This document shows positions 49,884 to 63,777 of a stretch of DNA of 64,000 nucleotides, in pieces. Every line of letters begins with the position of its first letter. The first letter of the stretch is position 1. A program made the translations under genes and the position numbers. The notes below the pieces were generated by a model. That model ran no database searches. It was not told where the DNA came from and was given only the letters and a program-made list of their open reading frames with translations. The stretch comes from Haliclystus octoradiatus (lineage: Eukaryota > Cnidaria > Staurozoa > Stauromedusae > Haliclystidae): assembly GCA_916610825.1 (NCBI GenBank), contig OU744448.1, forward strand, positions 26,992,107-27,056,106. The letters are read 5' to 3'.

Positions 49884-52800
49884 ATGGTATAAGGAAGATA
49901 TATTTTGAGACTACAATCCGATTATAACCTTTTCGCTGTTGATAAAATTTTAAGATTATCCATAAAATAATAATCTGCGTACCGAAGTACGTTGTTGGAG
50001 ATAATGGCTGGTTTGCATTCATAGCTGTATAATGTATATATAGTATATAGTACATAATACATATAATATATATATATATACGTTACGTAATGAAGCACTT
50101 ACATACTGGTCGTTCATCTAAAATTTCTCATCATTCTTACAGTATCTATATGCCATCAATTGATCATGGCTTGTAAAACATAATTTGTGATTACATTTGG
50201 AAAAGACCATTCATATAAACTTCTGTATTAAATATCAAAATTCTTTATTACTTCTGCATTGCCATTACTTAATTGGCTCAAACTCCAGTTTAGAGTCAAT
50301 AAAGTTTCTCGAATCAACATTTTGTGTTCATCTTAACTTTCAATACGCGGGCACATAGATTCCTAAAGTTTTGGCGCCACGTCAAGCTGTCCCCTGAATA
50401 AAAATCACTTCAAAAATTAATATATTAAAACATTGGCTATATTATGCTAAACAGGTATTTTTACAGGTTTAACTTAATTCTATTGTAACAATTATATCTC
50501 TGTAAACATTCTAAATGGTTTTGTGTATCTTTGTATGCTATTTAAAACATTGGAATTTTAATAACCAAACCTCTTTTGTATTATTTATTGGAATCTCTAT
50601 CTGTAACAATGTTGTAGCGAAAACGCTGTGATCAATAAAATATTTTGGAACGTACTCTATTCTCCATATTATCAAAATAAAACGTTATATTTGTTCACAT
50701 TTTTAATAATGACACAACAAGAAGTGACAACGAGCGAGATTGCATGCGAGAGACGAATATATACGACTTTATATTATACGTTGAGCGAGACTTAAAAAGT
50801 TAGGTTACGCTACAACGAGCGAGATGTTACTGATAAAACAGTAGGTTGAACAGTTCTATAACTATATATACTATACAGATAATATTGCATCTAGAAATGA
50901 ATAAATGTTTGCCCAGAATCGGGCGTAAGTAGAGAAATAATAAAAAAAAATAAAAATGAAAAACAGTCCACGCACAAAAATATTCGCATGCTATCAACAG
51001 TTACAACAAAATTCAATTTCCCGCCATTGAATCCTTATGTGTTGATCTTTCAACATGTAATAATCCCTATTCTTACGACAGCTTGCTATACCTGCTGTTT
51101 CATGTGCATATACAATTTAACGGAATAAAGAAATCATGTAAGATAAAACATACTAAATAAAAATATCCATCTAAAATTAATATATCTAATATATGTTTCA
51201 TTCTTATAATAATACAATCACGATATGAAGGTAATTTTTCATTTCATAACACAGAAAATCCATGGTTTATAGAATAGATTCATTTTCTATATTTGAGATA
51301 TTTTTGGTCAAACTAACAAAAGTATAAGAAAAATGGTACTTGAAACAAAAAAAAGCTGTTGTCTAGAATCTGTGGACAAGCGTTATGTGGCTTCTATTGT
51401 TGCTTCAAGCTAAAATGTGTCAATTTGAGAAAATATTTCTTCATTTTAGGCACAAGCATTTTCTGTTTGCTAGATTGCGGAAATTCAATCAGAAAGACAG
51501 TTTTTAAATACGCCTATAAAAGCTTCATTGCGTTGCCATTTAATACGATTATATGACGATAATGTATATTAGGCATTGTGGAAACACTTCAAAATGTTGC
51601 GTGTTGGCCAGCTACTTCATTTTGATGAAAGCGAAGAGTAACAGAGCATTTGACTTTCATTATAATAGGTTATTTAGAATCACTTTTGAAAAAAATAATT
51701 AAAATTGATGAACTTAATTATTGAATTTATAGCGAAATGGAGAGTTCAATATTTGAATTGCAATTTATGAATAGCAATCAATTATTAAAAATATATACAT
51801 AATAAAAATTATTGATAAAATATTTTTTGAATATAAATATATATATATATCTAATTAACTCAAAGACGTCATTCTATGACATATCATCCTTACATCCAAT
51901 GTATACGTTGTATTCAATTGTACTTACATTTCCTTGTCATGTGATTTCTTAACCTTATAAACTCATATATATTACTTCAATATTTGTTAAAATGGTTAAA
52001 TTGGTTAATTTACCTAATAAAATTTTTTTCACTCCAAAATCTTCTCCGACCTCTTCGAATTCAATATTTTTTTTAAATTTAACATATAAACTTATATTTT
52101 TTAAATTTGTTATAAAAATACAAAGACCATCTTGTCCTGATTAAAATCTTGAGAATCAATAGCCTATACGATAACAATCTTCTTTTGCCTGATAAACAAT
52201 TTGCTGACTTATTAGTAATTATTTTCAGCCTTTTAGATATATTTAATTCTTTTATTCTGAAATGTCTATAAATATCCAATAATTATAGATTTACTTTTAA
52301 CTTGAAAATGGCTGATGTTGATAGCCGAAACGTTGTTCAAACTAATAAAAACCCGTTATTGTTACCACTGACTTTTATATTGAAATTATTAATAATTGTT
52401 CTATTTTTGATTTTGTTTTCAAGAGTAAAAATCTTTTTGGCATTTTTGGCCTCTATATAATATCCTATATATGGGGCCTCATTGTAATGACGAGGGAGTT
52501 TGACTTCGCTAACCAATCACCCCATGAGGATCCATCTGCAGTTTTGATGGAACATAGTCACTCTGGTCGTGAAAGAGAGGCCCATCTGAATGATTGATGA
52601 GATTTATATCATGCCAAAGTCAAAGCTTGTAAAATCCATGTTGGTCTAAACTCATCGCTGTTCTCCTGTCGTGGTTCGGATTGTCTTCAATTTTATTTGT
52701 TCCACTTTCACATATAGCGAAAGAAAATATACTGTTTCAACTGTGTAGTTAATTGTATGGCTGTAAGCTGTTATTCTCGATATCAAATTTTCCAGGTTGT

Positions 52801-53068
52801 CGAATTCCATGAACACATCAATTTATGATTGTTTACCCATGCAATTATTAAACTAACCCAGCAACGCGGGTGACTGATTGTTAATGCAATATAATGTGAA
52901 TATGACCGCAATCAACCGTATAACCCTCCTGATAAATAGTCTATCCCTTACTTTAAAAATCAGTTGGAGAAATCCAATTTACAGAGATAATGTGAATGCG
53001 CATTAACTAAAGCTATATCTGTAACATTATCTATATCTCAATCTATTGTGTAATACGTAAGTGAGTGT
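49881..53068. other. Gene-poor intergenic region
   Basis: AT-rich sequence with no supported gene. Near 50720-50835 the short motif CAACGAGCGAGAT and variants appear three times. Near 52857 the motif AACCCAGCAACGCGGG, also seen near 4269 and 17096, suggests a worn dispersed repeat. Confidence 0.5.
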
Positions 53069-53439
53069 ATACATACATACACACATACACACACACATAC
53101 ATACATACATACATACATACATACATACATACATACATACATACATACATACATACATACATACATACATACATACATACATACATACATACATACATAC
53201 ATACATACATACATACATACATACATACATACATACATACATACATACATACATACATACATACATACATACATACATACATACATACATACATACATAC
53301 ATACATACATACATACATACATACATACATACATACATACATACATACATACATACATACATACATACATACATACATACATACATACATACATACATAC
53401 ATACATACATACATACATACATACATACATACATACATA
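53069..53439. repeat. (TACA)n tetranucleotide microsatellite, about 370 bp
   Basis: After a short mixed ACAC start, the TACA unit is repeated almost without interruption for about 350 bp. Because the unit is four bases and contains no stop in several frames, it creates long false open frames on both strands (YIHT and MYVC repeats). Confidence 0.98.
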
Positions 53440-56205
53440 AATGATGCAGATGAAAAGTAAGATATTGAGAGCAAGGTAGGATAATACCAAATTAGAATAA
53501 AAGAGTTTGCAGGGGAGAAATGGGGGTTGAGCTTATCTCAGGATGTTGAATAATAGAGGACATAAAGAAAGGGGACATTAAAAGAAGGTTAGACTATTGT
53601 ATCAATGTATATGTATGAATTACCTGCAACTTTAGAGTCAAAGCACTTTGACAACGCATTGCATTACGTGCGATCACATTGTAGAAATGTTTGGCTTAGT
53701 AGTTCAAGCCAAGATTATGATCTCCGCAATGTCAATATCAGCAGTAATATGAATGGCTATTCCACATATAGCACCACGTCTTTAGAGAAGAAGCCAATTG
53801 ATTTCCACTATATTACATGGAAATGTTCCAAGTCTATATATAACCTTAAACCCCTAAAGCACAGCTGGTGTCATAATTGGCTCTAGAAAAATTATTGCAT
53901 ATATATGGAACAAATTTATTGCATAAAATATTATCTAACGAGTAAGAACCATGGGGATATCCCTTTCTATAGCATTGCTTTGTGTCCCTATGCAGACTCG
54001 TGGTTAACCAGATCAAGTACAGCTGTGGACGGAACGAAATATTTGTCTGGAGAAAACTATTCAGCTGCTCTTTTCTTTTTATCAATTCCAGTTAAAAATG
54101 AGACAGTGTTTGTACTATTTCTATTATCATGCTCTCCTTGATATCATGTTCTATAGAATATTCTATCATGTAATACTTAGCATTCCAATTTGCGTGGGTG
54201 AAAAACCGCACCCAAAAATACTGAATAATTTAGCTGAATAAGATTAGGTGTTCGTTTCGGAAAACATTTGAGCAATCATCATGTAGTCAGCATCACTGTG
54301 GCCTGTAAGCTCTGTTTGAAAAAAAAGTCAGGTATGACGTCTTTATGATGGAACTAGTATATAATCAAGTTTCTGGAGAGTAAAATTGTTTCAAGGGTAT
54401 TCCGTAAGAGTGATGTCTTGAGCAAGCACACTCCGTAGGACCAGGGTCATCACGTTATTATTTGAAATTGAAGAAAGATATTGTATGTATGATTTTCCTA
54501 CATTGTTCCCAGGATAGTTATATCAAGCAGCAAAATAGAAATTGTCCATTATATATAAATTATGTTACGAAATTTACAATCGTGACCTTACACTATTAAT
54601 ACGCTTGGCCAATCTATGAGCAGTACATTCCGCATCATTGCCATCAGCGTTGTCTAGCAGAGTGGCCATGGGCTCGGATCTGGATCGTAGGATAAGACTT
54701 AATTTTATAACAACGTTAGAAATCAGTTTATAAGCATCTTTTTAATATAATTTTTTATAATAAAATTTCTCTTATTAATCATTATAGAATTTTGTTTATT
54801 TTTATTTATTCAAAAATCGCTAGTTCATATAAATTAAATGTTTTGTTATATAATTATGTAAATCCAATGCAGTATAAAACAGGTTCCTAAGGTTCACCTA
54901 TAACAGTCATTTTTCGGAATAACTTAACAAACAGGAAGGATCCTGCAGGATTTTCACGTTTCGACTTGACCAGGGTCCGCATCTTGACCTTGCATATCTA
55001 GCGGGATCTTGAGAGCAGGGTCCAAAATTAATACTTAAAGGCACATTTAAAACAGTACGAAGAAATAAAAATGCAACATTTATTAGAAATAGTCGTTATA
55101 TGTACAGCACTACATGTGTATAGAACTATTTAACAAGAGGTAGTTGTGATGTGATGTAAATTTATTTATTTCGTATGCATTATTTCGAATCCTATTTTCA
55201 ACAAGCGTTTGGAGATGAACCTGAATTTGAATCCATATTGATCAAACCCAGATCGGATGAGGATCCGAACACCTGTGATGTCTAAGAACAGTATATTAGT
55301 AGGAAACATCGTAACTTACACCCTCAATATCAGCAAATCTACAATCCGTGTATAGTACTGAGTATAGTCCATAAAAAAAAAATGGTCATAAGGACACTTT
55401 GACTATCATATAATATATTGCATGGAGATTTTCTAGAATTATTCCTCATGGTATTCTGAACCAGAGGCTCTTTTCATTTATCTGAGTTTAGACAACAAAA
55501 GCCTGTAACTAGTCCTGGTGCACATTTTGAAATATTTTTTGACTCAAATTTGTTAAGAATATCTTGTTCAATAATTCTAGACTATTACAAATAATTATGT
55601 GATAGTCGAAGTTTCCATATTGTTTGATTTTTTCTATGGGACTATACTACTACACAGGTTGTAGATCATCTATACATGTTGTTTCTTTCAGAGCCTTCAG
55701 CAGGCGATATCAGACAATAGCAGATTAATGGTTCTGCTGCAAGGCTGAGTGTCGAATGTTATTGTTTCGTTAACAAACGAAACAATAAATCAAAGAAACA
55801 TAAGGGAATCTGAATGATTGTTTATAATTAGCATAAATCTATACGTACAAATGTCAAAGTCTGTTTATCTCTATGTATGTTTGTATATGTATTCCAGAGC
55901 GGTTTTCTCCTTCAATTATAGCGCGACAGCTTTGAAAAACGTATCATTAGAATCAATATCATCCAAATATGGTTACGATGGCCTTTCTCGTATGATTTAG
56001 CTCTGCATTGCGACAACAAAGCAAACTTATCTTTTCATTTTTCACACGTATGTGATTCAACTTTTGTAGCTTTTACTTTTGATATCAAATTTCAAACCTC
56101 AACATTTATTATGTATGCATGTATGTATATATTTTGTAGCACAATGGCTAACAGGCAAATAAACAAAGGAGGATATTTTCAAATGTAACATCACTTACAT
56201 GTGAC
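53440..56205. other. Gene-poor intergenic region
   Basis: No supported gene. Near 55990-56110, GCATTGCGACAACAAAGCAA then GCTTTTACTTTTGATATCAA resembles 16765-16870 (GCGTTGCGAAAACAAAG, CTCTTACTTTTGATATCGAA), so a worn dispersed repeat is likely at both places. Confidence 0.5.
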
Positions 56206-59168
56206 CCTTAAAAAAAAGTATATATATATAAAGAAAACTATGTTATCAGAAATAATTAACAGGCAAAGGAAAAGTTACAGAACTGTGATAAATTAACGTG
56301 ATTAAGTTTAAATTTGAATGTTTGTAAAGAACTAGACGATATAACTTCGTCAGGAAGAGAGTTCCATGGCTTGATTATTCTATTTGCAAAGTAATGTTTG
56401 CAACAGTCATAGTTAAATGATTTAGTTGGGTACAGCGTCAGTGAATGTCCACGCAAGGAATATTTGGAATGTTTAATAGTGAAAAATTCATCTGGAGCCA
56501 AATCAATCAAGTTTTTCAAAATTCTAAAGACCATGTGAAGATCAAACTTAAGGCGGCGTAATTCTGGAGACTCAAGGTTGAGGTAGGCAAGACGATCTAC
56601 ATAGGGCTTGTAAGAATTATTTTTCAAACAAACATATCTTGTGAAAGAGCGCTGAACATTTTCTAAAATATTTATGTCCTTGATGAGATAGGGATTCCAG
56701 ACTGGCGTAGATGACTCAAGCATTGGTCTGACGTATGTTGTGAACGCTTTCACTAACAGCTCCGGGTTATTTGAGAAAAAGCATTTCTTGATTAAGAAAG
56801 AACGGTTTTTTGCTTTAGCGGCTAGCATGGAACAGTGTTCTGTGAACTTTAGATCTGCAGTTAGTAGGATTCCAAGATCTTTCACAGAAGATGAACGTGA
56901 TAATGCCATTCCATCTAACTGATAGCAGCATCCGAAATAGATGATTTCCCAAATGAAAGTACAGAGCATTTCTCTTGGGGGCAATTCTGAGTTGCCAGCG
57001 TTCTGCCCAGGAGGAGAGATTTTCAAGTGTAGAATGTAGAGGAGTACTGTCAGTGGTAAATCTTTTAAACGAAATCTTAGCATCATCAGCAAAGAGTTTT
57101 ATACCACAGTTGAGTTCCAAGCAGCTTACAATGTCATTTATATAAAAAGAAGAGGGCCTAAAACTGAACCCTGAGGTACACCACTTATTACAGGGAGGAT
57201 TCCCGATGTTGAATCCCCGACAGCTACCTGTTGGGTGCGACCAGTCAAAAAAGATTTTATCCATTTTAAGTTCATAGTTAATGCCATATCCCTTCAATTT
57301 TGATATTAATTTACTATGACAGACAGTGTCAAAAGCCTTGCTAAAATCAATGTAAACTGTATCAACCTTCATACGCTCATTTACAGCAGCATACCACTGG
57401 TTTAAAGCAGCTAATAATTGTGTACATGTTGAACGCCGAGAAATAAAGCCAAACTGTTCTTTAGTGATTAAATTATGAGCTTTGAGATACTTTAGAATGT
57501 CTGTCGCCATAACAGACTCCATAACTTTGCAAATAACTGAAGTTAGTGATATCGGTCGATAATTTACTGCTAATCTGGAAGGTCCTTTCTTGTAAATGGG
57601 GCTGACAATAGCTGTTTTCCATACAGCAGGAAGAGTTGCAGATTTCAAAGATATTTCAAATAACATTGCGAGTGGTATGGCAATTTCATTTGCTATTGAT
57701 TTTAAGAACAACGCAGGGTAGGAATCTGGCGTTCTTGATGTTTTTGAAGGTAGATTTTTGATGGCGTTCATAACTTTACTATAAGAAAACTCAATAAATT
57801 TCAATTGTGTATTGGATTCAACTTTCTTTTCAAACGGTGGGATAACACCATTGTCTACAGTAAAAACACTTGCAAATTGATTATTCAGAATAGTTGATTT
57901 GATTGAATTGTCATCAGTAAGGGATCCATCTGGACATTGAAGTGATGGGATTTTAGGATGTGAGTTCAATTTTCGATTTACAAATGAATAGAATTTTTTC
58001 ACCGAATCAGCTTCAACAACCTCATTTTCAAGTTGAAGATGAAGTTCTTTGACCGCTAATGCATATATCTTGGCAGCGCTATTATAGCTCGACTTTAAAC
58101 ATGGATTGTCTTTTGATAAATGATATAGTTGACGCTTTTTTTCTGCAAGGTGACGAATATGCTTAGGGTAACCAGGGTATTTCCTTACCCTACCACATTT
58201 ATATTTTGGAACTAAATTATCATCATAAATAATACTATCAAAAACAGAGCACAACTTTAGCCAGTATTGTTCAACATTGATGCAGTTAGAAAATAACGAG
58301 TTCCAATTTATTGAAGACAAAACACGACATATTTCTTGATAATTTGCTTTTCTGAAGTTAGGAGTCTTAAATCTTTTGATAGGATTATAATGTGTACAAT
58401 TTTGAATATCAAGATCAATCTCAATCATTGAGTGATCGCAGCTTGGAGTGAATTGTTCTATAACTGATGAATTTAAAACTGTAGTAGGACGATTTGAAAT
58501 GAATAGATCAAGTGTGGATGTACCATGTGTAGATTCAGTTATTAGCTGTGTGAGACCATTGCGACATATACAATCTACAAAATTATTGTGAGCAGTGTTG
58601 CCTTTACTAAGAGGTACTGTCCAATCAATAAGTGGTAAATTGAAGTCACCTGTCATATAAAATGGAAAAGTTGCGGATACTTCAGACTCAATAGATTGAC
58701 AGAGATTGATATTTTCTTGCAAGTTCAAGGCAGATGATGGAGGACTATAAATACACACAATTCTGCAAGTCTTTTGTTTTGCAGGACCAATATCAATAGT
58801 GATATGTTCGGTGTTATAAGTATGAGGAGTAACAAAAGATAGCTAGCTACACCACCACCAGTTTTATTTTCACGATCGCATCGTACGACGACATAATCTG
58901 AGTCATTTAAAAGGAGACTGTCTGGAGTTCGAGATGAAAGCCATGTTTCAGTGATAGTGATGATATCATATTGGTTTGATAGTAAAAGCATATGTAATTC
59001 GGCTAATTTGTTGACCAATGAGCGAGAATTAAATGAAAGCAAGCGTAGAGGAGTGACTGAATTAGAAGATAAGTTGCTTGTGTTGCCATTGTTATCTTCT
59101 GTAGATGTAGATTGCTGAGTACAACTATTTATTGACGTATTTGGAATATCTATGTTAGTAGAAGCATC
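56206..59168 (-). mobile_element. Non-LTR retrotransposon (jockey/CR1-like), frame-broken, element A
   Basis: On the - strand one LINE ORF2 can be followed from about 59165 down to the stop at 56256. The endonuclease domain is first: LLSFNSRSLVNKL, DIITITETWL, TGDFNLPLIDW and DHSMIEIDL. Reverse transcriptase follows: MNAIKNLPSKTSRTPDSYPA, YRPISLTSVICKVME, FIDFSKAFDTV, GVPQGSVLGPLLFI in another frame, and FADD. The C-terminal region ends in KPWNSLPDEVISSSS. At least three frame changes (near 58840, 57280 and 57000-57150) disrupt it, so it is inactive. No gag-like ORF1 is seen. The 3' end runs into a short TA repeat near 56220. The 5' end abuts element B in opposite orientation. Confidence 0.85.
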
Positions 59169-59169
59169 A

Positions 59170-62100
59170 AAACAATTACGTTTACCCTACTTAATGTCCG
59201 ATCACTCAACAACAAATCAGCTGTTGTTAACGACTTTATTGTCGACAATGATATTGACATAATGGCCATAACAGAGACATGGTTGTTGCCAGGCAACACA
59301 AATGGGTTTATTATATCTGACACAACGCCCGATGGTTATACGTTTAAACATAGTGCAAGAGGGGGACGTGGTGGTGGAGTGGGAATCGTTTACAAGACAT
59401 CATTAGACATCAAAATTGTAGCATCGAGAAAATTCAGCTCCTTTGAGTACATGACCGCAATATTTTCAACACCAACTGGACCAATACAAATGATTTCTTT
59501 ATATCAGCCACCCCCTTCTCAAAAGAACAAACTATCATTTGGAATGTTCTTCTCTGAGTTCACCACTTTACTTGAACTGATAACATCAAGCACAAGATGC
59601 TCTAGCCTTATTATCGCTGGAGATTTCAACATACATGTAGATAATACCAGGAACACTGACGCTATAAAGTTTATCCAACTCTTGGATACTTTCAATCTTG
59701 TTCAAACGTAACAGAAGTAACACATCAAAAAAACCACACCCTAGATCTCATCATCACTAGGAAAGGTGAACAAATATTAAGTACCGTATTTCTTTCAGAT
59801 CCCCAAATATCTGATCATATAGCTGTAAATTGCAAATTGCATATCAATAAATCCCAGAAGCCGAAAAAACAACTTACTTTGCGTAACATCAAGAGTATCA
59901 GCATTGAAAATTTGAACTCAGATATTGCCCGATGCACCACCGTCGAAAATGTTCCCACTGATGGTAACATCGATGAACTTGTTACTCACTATGAAAATTC
60001 TCTACGCAGTATACTGAACATTCATGCACCCCTAAGAACAAAAGCAATCATAATTCGACCAGCTGCTCCTTGGCTCACCTCAGAAATCCGGTTAGCTAAA
60101 GTTGAAAGACGGCGAAGGGAGAGGAAATGGAGAGGAAATAGACTTACAGTCCATAAAATACTGTACAAAGAACAGTCTGTCTTAGTCAATAAATTGATAT
60201 CAGAGGCAAAAACAGAATATTACTCCAATCTAATCTACAATGCCAAAAATGATCAAAAACAACTGTTTGGAATCGTCAAAGGCATAACCAAAGAAAAGAG
60301 TAGTGACGAATATCCTGCAGCCAGCAACCCAAACGATCTTGCTGATAATTTTGCTGATTATTTTCAGTCAAAAATAGCTAGTATCAGAGATGTTCTTGCA
60401 CAAGAGCGCAATGAAAGAGTCAACCCATTTCCAGATGACACGCTACCACCATCAAATAGCACATTGCATTCGTTTACACCTGTGACATGTGATGAAGTAT
60501 CTCTGCTTACAAAGAAACTAGCAAACAAGTCATGTGACTTAGATCCACTACCAGATGTACTAATGAAAACCTGTATTAGCACTCTGAATCCAGCAGTTAC
60601 TAACATAATAAATGCATCAACTAAATCTGCCCTTGTCCCTACTTCTATGAAAGATGCCATTCTTCAACCTCGTTTAAAAAAGCCATCCATGAACACAGCA
60701 GAATATCAAAATTTCCGTCCAATTTCAAATCTAAAATTTATTAGTAAAGCAACAGAGAAAGTAGTTGCCCAGCAAATTTATCAATATATGACAATCAATA
60801 GCTTACATGAGAATCGATTCCAATCTGCTTACAAGATCTATCACAGCACAGAGACGGCATTGATTAGAGTCCATAATGATATTTTGCATTCACTTGACAC
60901 CAGAAAATCTGTTCTCCTCTTACTCCTCGACCTATCGGCAGCGTTTGACACGGTTGATCATAACATTCTTTTGTACCGTTTACAACATAGATTTGGAATC
61001 TCTGGTCAAGCACATAGCTGGCTTCAATCCTATATTAACGAACGATCATTTACAGTTCATGTTGCTGATGGAATTTCTGCAAAGAAGCAATTTAAGTCAG
61101 ATGTTCCGCGAGGAAGTGTTTTAGGACCACTCCTATTCATCATGTATATATCACCATTAGGTGATATAATAAGAAACCATGACGTTTGTTACCATCTATA
61201 TGCTGATGACATACAGCTATATATACTGACTTTGATTCAACTTCTACAATTGATACACTTAATGCAAAATCTCGAATTGAAAACTGTGTAAAATAAATTG
61301 AGGCTTGGATGACATGGAACAACCTAAAGCTTAACATGGAAAAGACTGAGTTCATAGTGATAAATGATAAGCCTCAAGATGATCCTCTATTACAAACCAT
61401 CAACTTATGTAATAAATTAATTCCAAAACAATCAAAAGTCCGGAACATCGGTATAATAATGAATTCGACAATGTCAATGGATCATCACATCAATAACATT
61501 TGCAGAACATGCTTTTATCATTTGAGGAATGTCAGTAGAATCAGGAGATATCTCACAAAAAATAACAGAATCTCTGATCCATGCTCTGATAACTACTCGG
61601 CTGGATTTTTGCAATGCGTTGCTATATGGTGTCCCAAAAAAATACATCGAAAAACTGCAAAGAACTCAAAACACAGCAGCGAGAATTGTAGCCCTTGCTG
61701 GAAAATATAATCATATTACACCAATATTACAAAGTTTACATTGGCTACCAATAGAACAAAGAATTGTATTCAAAGTGTTAGTGATAACGTTCAAAGCAAT
61801 TCACAATCTGGCACCTACATACATTTCAGAACTTGTTACTCTTTATGAACCTAGAAGATCACTAAGGTCTAAAAACAGTAATACTCTGAATTTTAAATTG
61901 TACAAACTATGCCGTTATGACGGAAGAATGTTTACCCATGCTGCCCCCGCCGTGTGGAACAATCTCGCAGTAGAAGCAAAATATGCAATAACAATTGAAA
62001 CTTTTAAACACCTAATAAAAACGAGTCTTTTTAAAATTGCTTTTAAATGTTAAAGTATTTACAGTATATTTCTTAACCAACTTTTAACTTATTTACGCCA

Positions 62101-62225
62101 CTGTTTGAAGTAATAAAAAATAAAATAAAATATATATATATTTATAATATTATAACATGTAAAGCGCTATTGAGCAACTATTGGAAATAGCGCTCTATAA
62201 ATAAATAAAGTTTATTATTATTATT
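59170..62225 (+). mobile_element. Non-LTR retrotransposon (L2/Rex1-like, CR1 superfamily), frame-broken, element B
   Basis: The + strand ORF2 starts near 59170 (TLLNVRSLNNKSAVV). The endonuclease carries IMAITETWL, GGRGGGVGIVYK, IAGDFNIHVD and SDHIAVNC. The reverse transcriptase carries FRPISNLKFISKATEKVV, LLLDLSAAFDTVDHNILL, RGSVLGPLLFIMYISPL and LYADDIQLY. The C-terminal part has LDFCNALLYGVPKKYIEKLQ, LHWLPI and HAAPAVWNNL and stops near 62052. Frameshifts near 59709, 61226 and 61565 and a stop near 61290 inactivate it. The 3' end has an imperfect hairpin (AAAGCGCTATTGAGCAACTA and AATAGCGCTCTATAAATAAA) followed by TTATTATTATTA, the usual CR1/L2-type tail. It is a different family from element A. 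Confidence 0.88.
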
Positions 62226-63364
62226 ATCATATTATGTGACTCTCCTTTGTTTTGCCTGTCAGTTTTGACAAAATAAATGAAATGAAATAAAATGAAAATT
62301 CTTGCAGTTTTCTGCTTGTGAAATCAGTTTTGAGGAGATGTTGTACCAATTTACAAATTACCAAATTATTAGTAACCAAACTTTATTCAGATTATTTCCG
62401 AAACTTTGATTGTTTGACAATTACGATGTTTCCATTGTTTGGATTTAACTTAATGATAAATATGTCAGAGTTTTTATATAAAGCACACACAATGGTTGAT
62501 GGATACCCGGATAGATATCAGTGATCCCGGGTCAGTGATATCAGTGAAGACCTGCTTTTAGCTATAATGCCAAACTTAATTAAGCCCCAATCAAACGAAG
62601 TCAACATTTTCACAACATCAATCACCGGTGTTGGCCAAGTGCTGGCAATGCCAAGTTTCGTTTAAAATGTGGGAAAACATGACAAGCAGAAGGCTAAAAA
62701 GCTCCTCGTTTGATGCTTGAAAGACAAAGCAGGTTTGCTGTAAATATAATAAAGCCAATGGAAAGGATCTGATGCTTGGCTTAATGCCCTATACGATCTC
62801 CGTCGCTTACATTATTCCTAGCCGACCAACAGTTTAAAATAGCATTGTCGATATATCCGCATTAGCATCAAAATATGCGAAGAGTACTTTTCATTGCGGT
62901 ATATATGTCAGTGGTCACAGACATGGTCATTATTGCCTGTCGTGCGCAATCGATGCACACTATATAGAGCCTTACCAACAAAACTGGTAAATCTGAAAAA
63001 CGAGTATAGAAATCTTCCGATTGACAACCTACCTCTCTTACATTGCTTTAATTCCGTTGTTGTGTGGGCTGAAAAAAAATATATATAATTGTCTGCAAGT
63101 TTTCTTTTTGCTCAAAAAGTATCTTATTGATTAATGAAATTATGAGCCACGTACGCAATAGCGTTAATTTGCGAGCAATTGAAGAACATCTCAGAAATTA
63201 TCCAGTAAACACGAATATCTACCATCTGAGTGCATAATATATATATACGCGAAACTCAGAGTAACGGAGTAAACTCGTGATCTTTGATCTACTATCTATA
63301 TAATATAATATATTGATTTCTTTTGAAATACAAAACAATTCTAATGATTTGATTTGCATCTATA
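62226..63364. other. Intergenic or 3' flank before the homeobox exon
   Basis: No gene or known repeat recognised in about 1.1 kb between the LINE tail and the likely 3' UTR of the homeobox gene. Confidence 0.5.
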
Positions 63365-63370
63365 TTTATT
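63365..63370 (-). terminator. Possible polyadenylation signal of the homeobox gene
   Basis: AATAAA on the - strand lies about 200 bp beyond the stop of the homeobox exon. It is plausible but not unique in such AT-rich sequence. Confidence 0.35.
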
Positions 63371-63569
63371 TACATTTGTACAATATATAGCTATTAATAT
63401 ATTTTTTTATCGTAGGTTTCTATTATCAGTATATCTGTAATTATTTATACTGTATAAGACAATAACATTAAAATGATTAGAAAATGTTTAGATGTTGCTT
63501 TACAAAAAATAACAAATATTGCCAAATAAAATGTTTTAAAATATATCAGAAATTGGAAGAATACTGTAT

Positions 63570-63734
63570 TCAATTATTTGTCATATCATCTCCATTAAAA
63601 TTTGGTTTGATTTGAGGTGGCAATGTTGAATGCCTTATCCTGGCACCATATAAACCGTATTGCGCCATTATGGATCCATCTCCCCATGTTTTCTCTTGAC
63701 GGCGCCATTTTGCTCTCCGGTTTTGAAACCAGAC
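63570..63734 (-). CDS. VSX: Last coding exon of a VSX/CHX10-like paired-class homeobox gene (partial)
   Basis: On the - strand, after an AG acceptor at the classic homeodomain intron site, the exon reads [12 protein letters not shown] (end of helix 3 of the homeodomain). [20 protein letters not shown] and IRHSTLPP follow, with a TGA stop at 63572-63570 (54 codons). The WG..S-MA-YGLYGA-(V/I)RHS pattern just after the homeodomain is that of the CVC domain, found in VSX1, VSX2/CHX10 and CEH-10. These are transcription factors of eye and interneuron development. The start of the CVC domain is altered (T where the family usually has C before WG), and the protein ends only about 20 residues after RHS, far shorter than vertebrate VSX. 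The upstream exons lie beyond the assembly gap. Confidence 0.85.
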   Translation of the reverse strand, partial: VWFQNRRAKWRRQEKTWGDGSIMAQYGLYGARIRHSTLPPQIKPNFNGDDMTNN

Positions 63735-63777
63735 CTGATAATTTGTAAAAACAATTAAGTTATAAAGAGTTATGTCT

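Noticed and set aside
53027-53490. Long open frames of repeated MYVC or YIHT on both strands
   Set aside because: They are translations of a four-base microsatellite and carry no protein signal.
54640-54690. tRNA-like text CTAGCAGAGTGGCCATGGGC
   Set aside because: No B box or stem pairing follows.
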